Notes under the pieces: model-generated | What the model was told of the DNA's origin: nothing | The model's database searches: none | What the model saw: the letters and a program-made list of their open reading frames with translations, nothing else | Translations under genes and position numbers: made by a program | In this document: positions 20,590 through 31,945 of the stretch, piece after piece | How the letters are laid out: each line of letters begins with the position of its first letter | Numbering within the stretch: position 1 is the first letter of the stretch | Assembly: GCA_031002005.1 (NCBI GenBank) | Contig: JARYHS010006964.1 | Coordinates: forward strand, 1,426,001 to 1,490,000 | Direction: 5' to 3' | Length of the DNA: 64,000 bases | From: Vandiemenella viatica | Taxonomy: Eukaryota; Arthropoda; Insecta; Orthoptera; Morabidae

Positions 20590-21960
20590 CGTTGTTCGTG
20601 CTTGAGAGGCTCTCATGCTCCTGGTGAACTGAGCCGTGTCATCCGCGAAGAGCGCAGTATGAACTCGGTCAGTTCTCGGCATGTCAGACGTGTACAAGTT
20701 GTAGAGTAGCGGGCCAATTACTGACCCTTGTGGTACTCCGGCCTCTATTGTTCTTGCAGAAGAAAGGGCGTCTTCTAGGAGTACTCTAAAGATCCTATTT
20801 GAGAGGTAGCTCTTTGGCAGTCTTACAAGCGACAGGGGGAAACTTAAAACTAACAGCTTGTAGAGAAGCCCCTGATGTCAAACAGAGTCGAAGGTTCTAG
20901 TGACGTCTAAAGTACGGCCCCGAAGAATTTTTTCTTCTCAATTGCGCTGAATGCGTGTTCCACTAGATGCAGTAATTGTTGCGAAGTAACATGTTGTTTT
21001 CTGAAGCCGAATTGTTCATTCGGCAACAGATGATCCTTGTCTATGTGCCGGCTGAGTCTCCTTAAGTATAGTCGTTCGAAGATTTTTGACATCGTTGGTA
21101 ACAAGCTGATTGGCCTATATGATTTAGGAGATCTCCTGTCCTTGCCTGGTTTACGTATCGCGATAATGTCAGCCTGCTTCCAAGAGTCAGGAAATTCGCC
21201 AGTGGTGAGTATACGGTTGAAGACTGCAGTAAGGTACTGAACTGCTTGGTCGGGTAGCTGTTTTTGTAGGGTGGCTCCAATGCCATCATGACCCGTTGCT
21301 TTATTGGGATTACATTGCCGGATCATGTTGACTACTTCTTCAATAGTTATAGGTGTTATTTCTTCGTCATCGGGGATGTTAGTATTGAGGAAGAGATGAA
21401 GCCGTTCCTCCACTAGCTGAACATGTTGGGCATCAAGATGTTCGTTCACTGGCCTAAAGTTTCCCCGAAAAACCTCGGCCAGGGCTTCGGCTTTCTCAAT
21501 AGGGTCTGAGATGACGTTGTTGCCAACACATAGGGGAGGCAGTTTGGCCCTTCGCCGAAGGATACTGCGGATGAGTTTCCAAGCAGAGCCATCTTCAATG
21601 TTGATTGTCGCCAGGAGACCAGCCCATTCACGATTTCGATGCTGTTGGACATCGGCTTTTGTTTGCCTTTGCATCCTGTTGATGAGGCGTTTAGTGGCAG
21701 GATTTGGGGTGATCTGCCATTCTCTTGTGAGGCTGCTTTTTATTGTTATGACCTCTCTAATGCGCGGTGGGATGGTTTGTCCGGAGGGACGGAGTGGCGG
21801 AGTCTGCTGACTCGTTGATCCAGCGGGAGAGGTTTATGTTTGCTGTGCTGGGATCGGAGTTTTCAGGTGGAGTGATATTTTGAAGCTGTTGCAAGATACT
21901 GTTTTTATAGTTGACCCAGCTAATGTGGGAGAAGTTTCTGTGACGTCTACTACGATGTGT
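20590..21960 (-). pseudogene. J1 Jockey-type reverse transcriptase (right copy, 3' of the LTR insertion)
   Basis: The frame 21674-20907 is long and clean: KADVQQHRNREWAGLL linker, ALAEVFRGNFRPV, CNPNKATGHDGIGATLQKQLP, KSYRPISLLPTMSKIFERL and NEQFGFRKQHVTSQQLL. After a stop, LDVTRTFDSV (first catalytic aspartate block), AGVPQGSVIGPLLYNLYTSDMP and LFADDTAQF (catalytic box) follow to the gap. The upstream frame 22005-21757 holds HRNFSHISWVNYKN; its first codons belong to the inserted LTR, and J1 itself resumes at 21960. It is clearly different from J2. Endonuclease and ORF1 of the same element resume at 26216. Confidence 0.85.
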
Positions 21961-21964
21961 AGCT

Positions 21965-22498
21965 TGTCGGAGAACAAGCTTGAAATAGTGTGTCGGGATG
22001 ATCACAGCAGTTCCTTCCGACTTGCTAATTAGTCCCCTTTATAATTAGTTTTGACCACCTAAGATAAGGTCTATCAGACTTCGTTATAATTAATTATCGG
22101 CCGCCACCATCGGCTGGCTAGGGTACAAATCCAGAACAAATATAACTATAAGTTTCTTCAAGGAATCACTTCGAGTATGTAGACCAAAGATTTATTCTGA
22201 GTTCTGTGCTGCACAAATGCACCCGGCCACCAATGGAAAAAATAACAATAACACACACAAGCAAATTACTAGTGACAAACGATCCGAAGATGCAGGTTCT
22301 TCAGAGTGTAAAAACAATTCTTTCCATCACTTTCACAAAACCAGAGGAACGATACACACGACGTTCTCTGCACGACTCCACTACACTCTCTCTCTGACCG
22401 CTCCTCAACTGTCCGACTCGTAAGTCACCGATACTCATAGAATAAATATAATTAAAATAAGTTAAGCACTGAAGGGGCAAGCCTACTGTAATGTGACA
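21965..22498 (-). repeat. 3' LTR
   Basis: This starts tgtcggagaacaag and ends actgtaatgtgaca on the plus strand. On the element's own strand it includes an AATAAA signal near 22190 (ctcagaataaatc). It matches the 5' LTR with scattered substitutions and small indels, so the insertion is not very recent. Confidence 0.88.
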
Positions 22499-22507
22499 AC
22501 CCCTTCC
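22499..22507 (-). promoter_or_regulatory. Polypurine tract
   Basis: The minus strand reads ggaaggggt directly before the 3' LTR, the expected site of plus-strand priming. Confidence 0.7.
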
Positions 22508-23453
22508 ATGTCACGGTTCTAATGTGAAGCCGCAGGCAAGACATTTGAACCTGGGACATATTTTAGGTTAGTTTTTTAGTAGGTAGTTACACAAAAAAAT
22601 CCCTACATTATACAAGAACACCATGAATTAAATTACTATACAAGAGTATTGGTGGCCGGTCCCTACCGAACAAAATTACAAACATATTCACAAAATTTCA
22701 TTCACATACAATTATATCTTCACATACAATTGTATCTCCCTGGAAAGAAAGCACAAAATTACAAATAATAATCTCTTGAGGTTAAACGTCTGTTCCTCAC
22801 TCAAACGCACATGAACATTAACACCAATACATCAGTCATAATTATTTTTTCTCTGTGGATAGTACATCACTCTCTATCCAGGATACATCTTTGTCAGTGA
22901 AACACCAGATTGTTATTACCAGAGCTTCCCATGATAAGGTAACATTTCCTTTCTTTGGAGATGCTCGGTTAAAAATGGGGTCAATGACCTGAAGGTTTGT
23001 CAACCTAGCCTTCTAAAATTGCGCTTAGGTCTAATCACTTACTACCCCTTCCAAGAAAATCGACTTAAAACTACACCAAACACTAAAGAACATATTTATA
23101 GTTCTGTTATTAACACACAAAGACGTCCATCTTTCGACATATCCTTGAGGTGGTTACTGGGTGTTCGGGATAGGGACTATCCTTAAGCACTCCAGGGCAC
23201 ACCCTCCAAGCCTTAAGAAAGTGATACTTGAGATATAAGTTACTTAATGTCACTCAAAACATTGTTTGTGATTTGTCTTAAACAAAAGAGAACATCTACC
23301 AATAAATATTAAACTAAACAACCCTACAAAGTACAAGGCATTTTTTTTTTTTTTTTAAATCAAAGTTTCTAGAAAACCATTATGTTGAAGAGACACTCAT
23401 ACTTCAGCTTTGTGAAAATCACTATGCACAACATAAATCACTTAAAAATATAA
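22508..23453. other. LTR-element interior, non-coding 3' part
   Basis: No frame with recognisable content was found. A T run (23340-23356) is present. In an autonomous element pol would lie here, so it is deleted or replaced. Confidence 0.5.
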
Positions 23454-23846
23454 TTAAACTGTAGTACATAAGTAGTGTGAATCTCTTATGCTAAAAGAAG
23501 AATGGGTATATTTTAATTTAAATCTGTTGATGCCCTCATGAAATAAGTCCAGTTTTCCTTTGGACCAAAGTGAGATTATTTCCTTTTTCTTCACATGTAC
23601 TCCTGGTTCTTCCCTCCTATCCTTCTTCTTCTTCCTACGTTTCCTTCCTCGCATTGTGGAATTACACTTTTCAAAAGTCTCAAGTGAACATTGGAGAATG
23701 AAATATTTCATTATGTTGATTGAAATACCTACAGTATGACCATATGGGCTAGTACCGAGGTAACTGTTCAACGTGCACAAATTGCTTATCCCCAATGGGA
23801 ATATCATTTGCCAATACTTTAGTACTGTGGTGAGTGGGGAAAACAA
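23454..23846 (-). other. Overlapping lysine-rich frame of the LTR element
   Basis: This 130-codon frame overlaps the end of the coiled-coil ORF in another phase. Its distinctive part (MRGRKRRKKKKDRREE) is a basic patch that could bind nucleic acid if reached by frameshift. It may equally be chance. Confidence 0.25.
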
Positions 23847-24537
23847 GGTCAGTCCCGAAAGGAAACATTAAATCATAAATGTGGTTCGCAAACTTAGTGA
23901 CACAAGTTGGTTTGCGGAGTTTGAAAATTGCTCTGGGCATAGCCAGCTTGCTCTCCTTCAGAGAAATTGTAGGAATATTACTTACATAAATATCTGTAAC
24001 TGGAAAAGGACTCTCTGAAATTGACCGAACACTAACCAATTCCATTTGAACACTAGTTTGGGATTCAATACACAAAGCATCATGGGAAACCGGAGTTGCT
24101 TCCTGGACCAAAACAATGTACTTATCCTTTTCTGGTACTAGGGGTCCCTCCTGTGACTCATTAAGAGGTTTCAAATTACTCTCTTCCTTGAACTGATCTT
24201 CATTCCTCATGAAACAATCTTGTCGTAATTGCACTAACTCGCCCCTTAATTGCAAGAGTCTATCATCAAAATGAGCCGTGATTTGACAGCGAAGAGCTTC
24301 ACTTTTTACTCCTATCTCAGCTTTAAGAGCATTGCTGTTTTCAGCAATTTCAGCTTTAAGAGCATTGCTGTTTTCAGCAATTTCAGCTTTAAGAGCATTG
24401 CTGTTTTCAGCTTGACCGACCTTAAGTTCTTGAAAGTTTTTTCTCATCTCTTCCATAAACTTCACCAACATTGCTGGTACGGGTACCTCATCACTCTGCT
24501 CTGATACTACTTCCATAGCAAATTCCATGGTTTTCAT
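23749..24537 (-). CDS. Gag-like coiled-coil protein of the LTR element, partial
   Basis: This intact 262-residue frame is the main product of the non-autonomous LTR element. Residues about 25-50 form an amphipathic helix (LVKFMEEMRKNFQELK). They are followed by three tandem 11-residue repeats AENSNALKAEI, a clear heptad-type coiled coil, and a further helical QLRGELVQLRQD stretch near 95-110. The C-terminal half has no motif I know and ends HVEQLPRY. Leading coiled-coil repeats of this kind occur upstream of gag in arthropod LTR elements. No zinc knuckle or protease follows. The role is inferred to be particle or RNA association in trans. Confidence 0.6.
   Translation of the reverse strand: MKTMEFAMEVVSEQSDEVPVPAMLVKFMEEMRKNFQELKVGQAENSNALKAEIAENSNALKAEIAENSNALKAEIGVKSEALRCQITAHFDDRLLQLRGELVQLRQDCFMRNEDQFKEESNLKPLNESQEGPLVPEKDKYIVLVQEATPVSHDALCIESQTSVQMELVSVRSISESPFPVTDIYVSNIPTISLKESKLAMPRAIFKLRKPTCVTKFANHIYDLMFPFGTDLVFPTHHSTKVLANDIPIGDKQFVHVEQLPRY
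24314..24412 (-). repeat. Three 33-bp in-frame tandem repeats
   Basis: Three nearly identical 33-bp units encode AENSNALKAEI each. The reading frame is preserved across units. Confidence 0.9.
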
Positions 24538-25673
24538 ATATAAAGTTTAAAACTAAACCAAACTTGAATGACGCTATTAGATTAATACGTTGCTCTAGCA
24601 ATAGGCTACCTATTCCCCAAACTTAGATAAAACGGTCAAAGATATATCTTTTCAGTTTCAAATCAACTCACAACAACGCCGTGATAACTCGTCAAATGAA
24701 ACAAAACAACGCAGTATATATTCCACAACCAAAAACAGATTTGCTCCAAAGAGAAAAAAAAGAACAACGTAGACTGGCTCTTAAAACAGTTAATTTCACT
24801 TCTCCAATCTGCTGCTGTGAATAAAACACATGTAGATAATACAGTAATTATACTTTTATTTACTACTGCTGACTGTTGGTGTCGAACCACATATGCAGAC
24901 TATACTGTCTCGTCGCTCAATGGTACTACCACCTGAAAATGGCATGCACAGAAAAAGTTATACTTGTTAACGTAAAAGTTTTCGCGTGTTCCTCCCGCAA
25001 TTAATGTCTTTGAAAAATGTAAATAATTGCAATCTATTTTATTTTATTTTTCCAGAAAGGAAAAAAAAACTTCATTCGTAAGTAGAACTGAAATTTGAAA
25101 TTTCTGTACAAAATAAAATGTTATGGGAGAGCGAAATAAAATTTTCCGCGAGTATAAACTCTTACTATTAGGCTATAAATTTTCCAGAAGCTCCGGTAAA
25201 TAACAACCGATGGTACATATCTTTGAAACAAAATCCCGTTAATCTGCTATTCTTTTAGTCAAAATTATTATATTTAAAAAATATTTCCCGGTTGTTTAAT
25301 AGTATAATGTTGCCTGTTAGATGTCTTCTCAACTCCTGCCGCTATTTTCTGCAACGCTGATCCACGATTTTTTTGTTCTGCTATCTGCGTTGCGTTATTC
25401 ACAGGTACTGCATCGCTGTATCCACTGCTGAAGTAATCGTCTCTGGTTATCTGTGTTAACTCTCTTGCGCTACCGTCTTTGCACAAGCTTACTGTTCGCC
25501 GAGTAATTCTTCTCGCGCGTACCGTCTTTGGTAGAATCCGCTTCGCAATTCTTAACAGTTGTTCAACTGTTTAGTCTTATTCCACGCACTTAAAACTCTT
25601 TTTGTGATTTAGACGGCCTTTATAATCACTTTAACCGTCTATTATTCTCACAAGTCCTGTATTTAGGTCGACA
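24538..25673 (-). other. 5' leader of the LTR element
   Basis: About 1.1 kb separates the 5' LTR from the coiled-coil ORF. A 70-codon frame at 25486-25274 has no known motif. Sequence after the 5' LTR reads tgtcgacctaaatacagg on the minus strand; I cannot match it to a tRNA primer site by memory. Confidence 0.4.
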
Positions 25674-26211
25674 TGTCGGAGAACAAGCTGAAATAGTGTG
25701 TCGGGATGATCACAGCAGTTCCTTCCGACTTGTTAATTAGTCCCCTTTATAATTATTTTTTACCACCTAATGTAAGGACGATCAGACTTCGTTATAATTA
25801 ATTATTGGTCGCCACCATCGGCTGGCAAGGGTACAAATCCAGAACAAATATAACTATATGTATCTTCAAAGAATCACTTCGAGTATGTAGACCAAAGATT
25901 TATTCTGAGTTCTATGCTGCACAATAGTACCCGGCCACCAATGGAAAAAAAAAATAATAATAACACACACACAGCAAATTACTAGTGACAAACGATCCGA
26001 AGATGCAGGTTCCTTAGAGTGTCAACAATTCCTTCAATCACTTTCACAAAAAAACCAAGAGGAACCATATGCACGCGTTTGTTGCTCCTCACCACACACT
26101 CTCTCTCTGACCGCTCCTCAACTGTCCGACTCGTAAGTCACCGATACTCATAGAATAAATATAATTAAAATAAGTTAAGCACTGAAGGGGCAAGCCTACT
26201 GTAATGTGACA
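25674..26211 (-). repeat. 5' LTR
   Basis: This is a direct repeat of 21965-22498 with the same ends. It is followed at 26212 by the AGCT duplication and J1 endonuclease sequence. Confidence 0.88.
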
Positions 26212-26215
26212 AGCT

Positions 26216-26820
26216 CCCTCAGCTAGGTAAAAAATAACTGGGACATGGTCCGACGAGAACGCCGTCTTGGTAAAGACCGCAATGGTGTGTTTTAGATCTT
26301 TGGTGACAGCAATATCAAGAACGTCTGGAAGACGCCCAGCCGGAAAAATTGTTGGTTCAGTAGGCCCCCAGACTACTCCATCGTTGGCTTGGACTGCACG
26401 GAGAAGCTGTTTGCCTGCCGTATTTGTTACGCGCGAGTGCCAATCATGGTGTTTTGTGTTAAAGTTCGCCCGCAATGAAAACGTAACCACGCAGGCGAAG
26501 TAGTGCAGCAATATAATCTTCGTTCACTCTGCCTTTTGGTCGACGATAGGCAGCAATCAAGAGCAGGTGGGCCCTAGTTGTTTCAGCAGACACTGCTGTG
26601 GCTTCTAAGCTGGTTGAGTAGTGAATGTAAATGGCAGTACCTCCAGCTGCGGTTTGGCGGTCGTTGCGGTAGAAATTGTAATTGGGGGCAGCCGCACGCA
26701 CTTCCGGCTTTAGGTGAGTTTCGTTAACGAGACCCACGTCAATTTGTTTGCCACGTAGAAATTCAACGAACTCACCCATTTGTCGCCAAATGCCATTGGC
26801 ATTCCATTACATATGGTCAG
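26216..26820 (-). pseudogene. J1 endonuclease (EEP) domain
   Basis: Two overlapping frames form a near-complete LINE endonuclease. The frame 26779-26459 has MGEFVEFLRGKQIDVGLVNET (the ET motif), GGTAIYIH, and LLIAAYRRPKGR. The frame 26511-26216 has NFNTKHHDWHSRVTN (usually GDFNAKHxxW), GRLPDVLDIAVTK and FSSDHVPVIF, with the catalytic SDH. A one-base shift separates them near 26470. The domain is cut by the LTR insertion at 26211, and J1 continues at 21960. Confidence 0.85.
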
Positions 26821-26824
26821 CTCG

Positions 26825-29068
26825 TGAATCTTAATGGCCATAGTTGTTCGGTTATTATAACTTTTTGTTGTGCGGCCACGACCACCGACTGCACTGCAGC
26901 TGATATTTGCCGCGGAAGGTCTGTAAGGTTTGTTATTAGGGTAGTGACAGTTGTAAGCATGGACTGTACCATTTTTAACATGACGGTGATTTCGTTGTGC
27001 TCTGGGCGTTCTGATCTGCCCGTCTGGAGGTCAGTGGTCTTGTTCTGGTTTTCGTCTTTTCCTGCAGGTGTGTTCCTTCCTCGACGGTTGTTATTCGGCC
27101 GGCTAGGTATTTCCTTTGTCAGGGCCGTGCTGTAAGTTTGATCTGCAGGTTGACTGTTGTTAGCATTCTATGGTGCAGGTTCTGCAGTTGGGTTTTCCTG
27201 CGTTGGAAGAGCCGAAAAATCGTCTTGAGACAGCTGCTTTTGTTGTTGTTGGCGCTTCTTTTTCATTATATCTGCGTAGGCAGCATTATTGACCTTCTGC
27301 CTTTCATAGAAGCGGGCAAATGCCGGACACTTCCTGTAGCTGGCAACATGATCGCCGTTACATTTTGCGCTCTTAGGAGGGGCTTCTCCCTTAACAGAGG
27401 TGCAGTCCCTGGTAGGGTGTTCACCTGCACATTTGACGCATTTGTATGGCATGGAGCAGTGCCTAACGACATGTCCTACCGCTTGACATCTATAACATTG
27501 GGGTGGGCCCCGTGAAGTGCGTAAATTTTCGGTGGTGATCCTGACTGAGCAGAGAGAGGTCATCTGGTAAATTTTCCTGTTTTCCACTGTAGCCGTTAGT
27601 ACGACAAGGAAAAGAGGAATCTCCTGATGTGTTTTTGGTGACTTGAAGCAGGCCACAGTCCTGGGGACTATGTCTATGTCTTCCAATTCTTCTTTGACGT
27701 ATTCCGGAAGTCACTGTCGGCCGGGAGGCGAGTGCTGTGTCCGCGGCGGGCCTCATATGTGACACCCTCCTTCGGCAGCTGCGTCGCCGCTGCTCGGTGG
27801 TGGGAGGCTGAGATGGGCCGGGCACCCATCCCAACTGGCTGCATGAGTAGTGGACCCGCAGTTACAACATTTTGTTGCATCCCTGGGTTGCGGTATTCCG
27901 CCACCCTGCGATTTTCACCACATCGCAAACACCTCTGCACCCCGGTGCAGTTTCGGACTAGGTGTCCGAAATTATTGTACCGATAGCACTGAGTGAGTGC
28001 GAGAGGCGGCTCCTTCATGTGTTCCACCCGGACCTTGTGTCCGAGCAGCTCGGAATGGCGCTTCTCCCGCGGTACAACTTCCGCTGGCTGGACGGTGTAC
28101 AACGGGAGGCGATCGTCCAAGCCCGGGCGCCGCAACTGGTGAGCTGCGAGGGTTGCAATCCCACAGCTACTTGGTTCTGCGGCGACCGCTTCCTCCGGGG
28201 TGTCGCTCGTTAGTCCCCGGACCACCAGTATGGCAGGCCTCCTGGGAAGCCGAGGGGCTTGGTCAATCCCGTTCGCTTGTAAGAACTGGCGCAGACGTAG
28301 CAGTTGTTGAGGATGCTGCAGGAGCAGCCTCAGTCCATCCTTGACTGGGATGGCGAGGATGAAGGTCAGACGTTTCCTCGTAGAGCTTTGCCATCAGCCC
28401 CACGTAGTTTCCATCATACCGTGCCGTCAGTGGCATGACCGGTCGCTCTTCCGGCCCATCATCCAGCGGCAGCGTCTCCTCTGATGTGCCCTCTTCATTG
28501 TTTTGTGTTTTTTCATCTTGTGGTGGTTCGACGCCATCTTGCGTCCCATCAGCTGGTGGTAATTCTCAGCGCGGGTACGGTATGGCGTGGAGTCGTAGTT
28601 TGAGCACAACTATACGGTTTTGTAGGTCGAATCCAGTCCCCAGAGTATTGGGAACACCAGTGCCTCAGGCCAGACCTCAGACCAGCTTGGGTTGTCCTTG
28701 GTGATCCTCTGCTTGACGAGGTGGATTTGTTCCCTCCTGGTAAGACACTTCATGAAGTTCTTGTAAGTGCTGGGCAGGTCATACACGAAGTTTATGTCTT
28801 CGAGGTGGACCTTTTCAGCCAAAGTCCACCTCTATCGATTGTTAGGTGCCAGTCTTCTTTTTCATAGCTGGAAGTATTCTTTATTGTGAGCTGCGATAAA
28901 GTCACTGGCCCTCATTGATGAGACAATCCGCCTCTGCCCCTCATAGTGGCATCCTTCCAAGTCTATAAGAATATCCTGGAATTCACGTGGCATAGCTTCG
29001 ACGTGCGCCCGGGCTGCTCGTGCTGCTGCTGACGGGGTCTGGCGCTGAAGCTGCCGCACGGTAGTCAA
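26825..29068 (-). pseudogene. J1 ORF1 (gag), right copy
   Basis: This has the same architecture as the left-arm copy. Frame 29068-28862 is the N-terminus, from MTTVRQLQRQT to EYFQL then TGA. Frame 28822-28610 ends in the shared TAG. Frame 28225-27674 includes GLTSDTPEEAV and CYRYNNFGHLVRNC. Frame 27686-27168 carries a second module, TVACFKSPKTHQEIPLFLV, then CYRCQAVGHVVRHC, CVKCAGEHPTRDC and a QQQQ/QLSQDDF linker. Divergence from the left arm includes an indel that extends the frame near 28400. The duplicated region-plus-knuckle layout is unusual for a Jockey ORF1. Confidence 0.8.
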
Positions 29069-29240
29069 TTATATAGGGCTACCAGCTTGGAGCGGAGAGG
29101 GGTTCCCTGGAGGAATGGTCTAGCCAGGGGCGGCCTACTTGCTGACGTCATGTCTGGACCGCTATAATACCCAAATATGGTTCGGTCCCGTGTGCCTTGC
29201 AGTAATCTAATTACCCGCTTCCATGTTTGGCTTAATGTTA
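29069..29240. other. J1/J2 head-to-head junction (right copy)
   Basis: This is the inverted counterpart of 17111-17289, with J1's 5' end on the minus strand and J2 on the plus strand. The same ordered words are present, including ctataatacccaaatatggttcgg. Confidence 0.65.
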
Positions 29241-30982
29241 CTACAGCTACGACACCAATGCAGACTCACGTTGATAAATCGCCTCCAGCGAGAACTGAAG
29301 GTTTCTCAATCGGAGCATTGAAATCGGGAGTGGGAATCCCGCCTCTCGATGTTACGTCCGGAAGTTGAAACACTCTGGTCGCAAACCCGTTGGTTCACCA
29401 AGAAACGGAGTAGACTTCCATCTCTCCAAGGAGAGTGCGGCATCATTTACCACTCTGCAGATAATGCAAATGTCCTGGCGGATGTGTTCGAAAGAAACTT
29501 TCAACCATCTCAAGGAGACGTTGAACAGGTGACCATCGTGAACTGTCGTCTAAATGCTCTCCTTGAGGCAGGGGATGATGAAATGCACGATATGGACCTT
29601 GTTATTCCTCAGGAGACCCTCAGCTGTGTAGTCAGACTGCATCCGCATAAAGCCACGGATCGTGATGAGATTGGAAATATGTGCCTCAAAAACCTTCCGC
29701 CGGTAGCTTCAGACTATCTTGCTAAGCTTTTCAACACCATAAATCAGACCAGTACATACCCACGTCATTGCAAACAGGCGGAGGTTGTTTCAGATCATAA
29801 GAGCGGGAAGGAACCAAGCTTGCCGCAAAATTATCGCCCTATCAGCTTGCTGCCAGCAGTCAGCAAGGTGTTTGAGCGTCTCCTGCTCAGGCGTATAAAT
29901 CATCACATCGAACGATCTGGCATTATTCCCCACCACCAACTAGGGTTCCGTCGTGGCCACGCAACAATCCAACAGCTGATGAGAGTTACAGAGGCTGCGA
30001 CGCATGCATTCAACTACGAGGAATGTTGTGGCCTGCTGCTTTTAGACATATCACGAGCCTCTGATTCAGGCTGGCACTCTGGACTCCTGATGAAATTATA
30101 TGACCAGGGATTCTCACGTCATTTATTCAAGTTGCTGTAGTCGTATCACGAGGGACAGACTTTCTGCGTACCAGTTGGCGCAGAACTTTCATCTCGACGA
30201 CTAATCATGGCAGGTGCTCCTCAAGGCTCGGTGTTAGGACCGACCTTATACTCACTCTACTACTGCTGACGTGCCAACTCAGCCAACAGTCCATACTGCC
30301 ACCTACGCTGATGATACGGCGTTCTTTACCAGCAGCCACAGCAGGACAGTAACCACCCTCCGCTTGCAGGAAGTCCTGCAGATAGACAGTAGCTTGGGCG
30401 AGGCGGTGGCGGATTGAAATCAACCCCGCCAAAACTCAAGGAATTATGCTCACCAGTAGATTGGGACCACGTCAGCGAATTCAGCCTGACCTCCAGCTTC
30501 AGTTAAATGGGAAAAGCATACCGTTGCCCAGAACAGTCCGCTATCTCGGTGTGACACTCGACAGGAGACTGACGTGGCGTGCACACATAGAAGAGCTAGT
30601 GCCAGACTTACAAGCCTTGTATCCAATACTGAACAGGGACAGCAATCTCGCAGCATCTATGGGTGTGCGTCTTTACTGCTCATTGGTCAGGCTAATACTC
30701 GAGTACGCCTGTCCAGTGTGGGGACACATCATCGCCGCCTGCAAAAAATACGAAACAGAGCTCTGAGAGAGCCTTACATCTTGACACAAGGTTTCCTACC
30801 TCTGCACTGCATGAAGCTGCAAATCTACCAATGTTGAAAGATCGGTTCCGCGAGCTTGCGAAAATGTTCATACAAATAATGTGAAGTATCTAAAATTCCA
30901 TTGGTTAATGTGCTTGGCAATTATCCCATGCATGTTGGACCACATGACTGGCCACTGAAGATTTTTCAATAATAATAATAAT
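29241..30982 (+). pseudogene. J2 Jockey-type reverse transcriptase, 3' half (right copy)
   Basis: The frame 29349-30140 (263 codons) is intact from the RT N-terminus: NVLADVFERNFQPSQ, LHPHKATDRDEIGN, QNYRPISLLPAVSKVFERLLL, HHQLGFRRGHATIQQLM and LLLDISRASDSGWH. In the last block the usual AFD is ASD, so the first catalytic aspartate context is altered. After the shared TAG (30138-30140), AGAPQGSVLGPTLYSL and TYADDTAFF continue in other frames. Frame 30446-30766 has RYLGVTLDRRLTWRAHI. It ends in (AAT)n at 30969-30982. It is 5'-truncated at the J1 junction. Confidence 0.85.
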
Positions 30983-31748
30983 AGACACTCCATACGAGAA
31001 AACATACAACATCCACCGCCAATATGAGGAAATGTTAACCAGCAAACCCTCCATCATACCCTGCCTGTCACATTAAGGCAGTCAAGGCGAGTGCTGCTGC
31101 TGCAATATGGTTCTACCGATAGATGAAAGATGGCACTGCCTGAGTGGCTGGTTGCTCCTAATAGTTTCTTCACTAGTCCATAGATGACACTGCCTGTGTC
31201 ACTTGAAGATTCTTGAGGTTCTCTCATTAGTCGATAGATGGCACTACCTGCGTGAGTTGCTCATTATGGTTCTTAAACTAGCCGACAGATGGCACTGCGT
31301 GGTTGGCTCGACGATCCTTATGGTTAGTTAATTTGGAGGACGGGCTTTTTCTTGTGGCGAGACCCTACCTCCAATTGGTGAATCGTTGGAGTACCCCACT
31401 TTTTGAAGCCTTGCGTTAAGATGTGGAGTGTGTGTGTGAGTGGGTGCTTTATTTTTTTATCAAGACAGGAAATATTAAAAAAGATCTATTTGTTTTAGAT
31501 ATCTTGTTTTGAACACCGAATGCAATGTGACATTCTAAACATCTTTTGCTATCTGTTTCGTCACTGAGTGTAATGTAATCTGCACGAGCTAATACTATTA
31601 CTGTTATTACTCGATACACCTGCCAGGAAAGATTTTAAATATTTCATTGTTAATTATTACTGCTGATTCATGTAATCGCCAGGAATGTTTAATAGTAGTC
31701 ATCTCAGTTTATAAATCGATTATAAATAACGTTGCAATTCTATTTTTC
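30983..31748. other. Flank of J2 with a degenerate 22-bp motif repeated four times
   Basis: Homology to the left arm continues about 70 bp past the J2 tail (catacgagaaaacatacaac). From 31116 to 31303 the motif gatagatggcactgcctgcgtg recurs four times, with start-to-start spacing of about 50-65 bp. The rest is unassigned. Confidence 0.5.
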
Positions 31749-31945
31749 TTTTTTGTAATGACTTGTGACTTATTGACGCGTAGGTAGCAAGATGTAAGAA
31801 ACGGGAGAGGGACGAAATTCGACCATGGCCTTTTGAAGAAACCATCCTAGCATTCGCCTGGAGCGATTTCGAAAAACCTAAATCTAGAAGTCTGGACGGG
31901 GGTTCGAACCCGTGTCCCCCTGAGTGCGAGGCCACCACGGTCGAT
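31749..31945 (-). mobile_element. SINE-A copy
   Basis: The B box reads gggttcgaaccc on the minus strand. The body has gattt/ccaggcg and gccatggtcg words. The 3' end is eroded, retaining only ttgacgcg. The A-box region is degraded to gatcgaccgtgg. Confidence 0.7.

Larger units (their letters stand above)
21965..26211 (-). mobile_element. Non-autonomous LTR retrotransposon inserted in J1 ORF2
   Basis: Two direct repeats of 534 and 538 bp, each with TG...CA ends (TGTC...GACA), bound 3.2 kb. AGCT lies directly outside both ends (21961-21964 and 26212-26215), a 4-bp target duplication. Removing the element and one AGCT rejoins J1 endonuclease and RT sequence. A purine tract ggaaggggt (minus strand, 22507-22499) precedes the 3' LTR, fixing minus orientation. 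The interior has one coiled-coil frame and no protease, RT or integrase that I can find. Its superfamily is unknown. Confidence 0.88.

Noticed and set aside
19540..20709. Long open frames of 350-390 codons across the N runs, on both strands (also 37583-38661)
   Set aside because: They are made almost entirely of undetermined bases in scaffold gaps.
24250..24504. Plus-strand frame with repeated FKSIAVFSNFS units
   Set aside because: It is the antisense shadow of the AENSNALKAEI repeats in the minus-strand LTR-element ORF.
27138..28344. Plus-strand frames rich in R/P/G overlapping J1 ORF1, also at 39881-40263
   Set aside because: These are antisense to the zinc-knuckle ORF1, which has clear motifs on the minus strand.
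15374..31050. Twin-priming inversion of a single LINE as cause of the head-to-head layout
   Set aside because: The two halves belong to different Jockey families, since J1 has its own distinct RT at 20590-21960. Twin priming would rearrange one element only.
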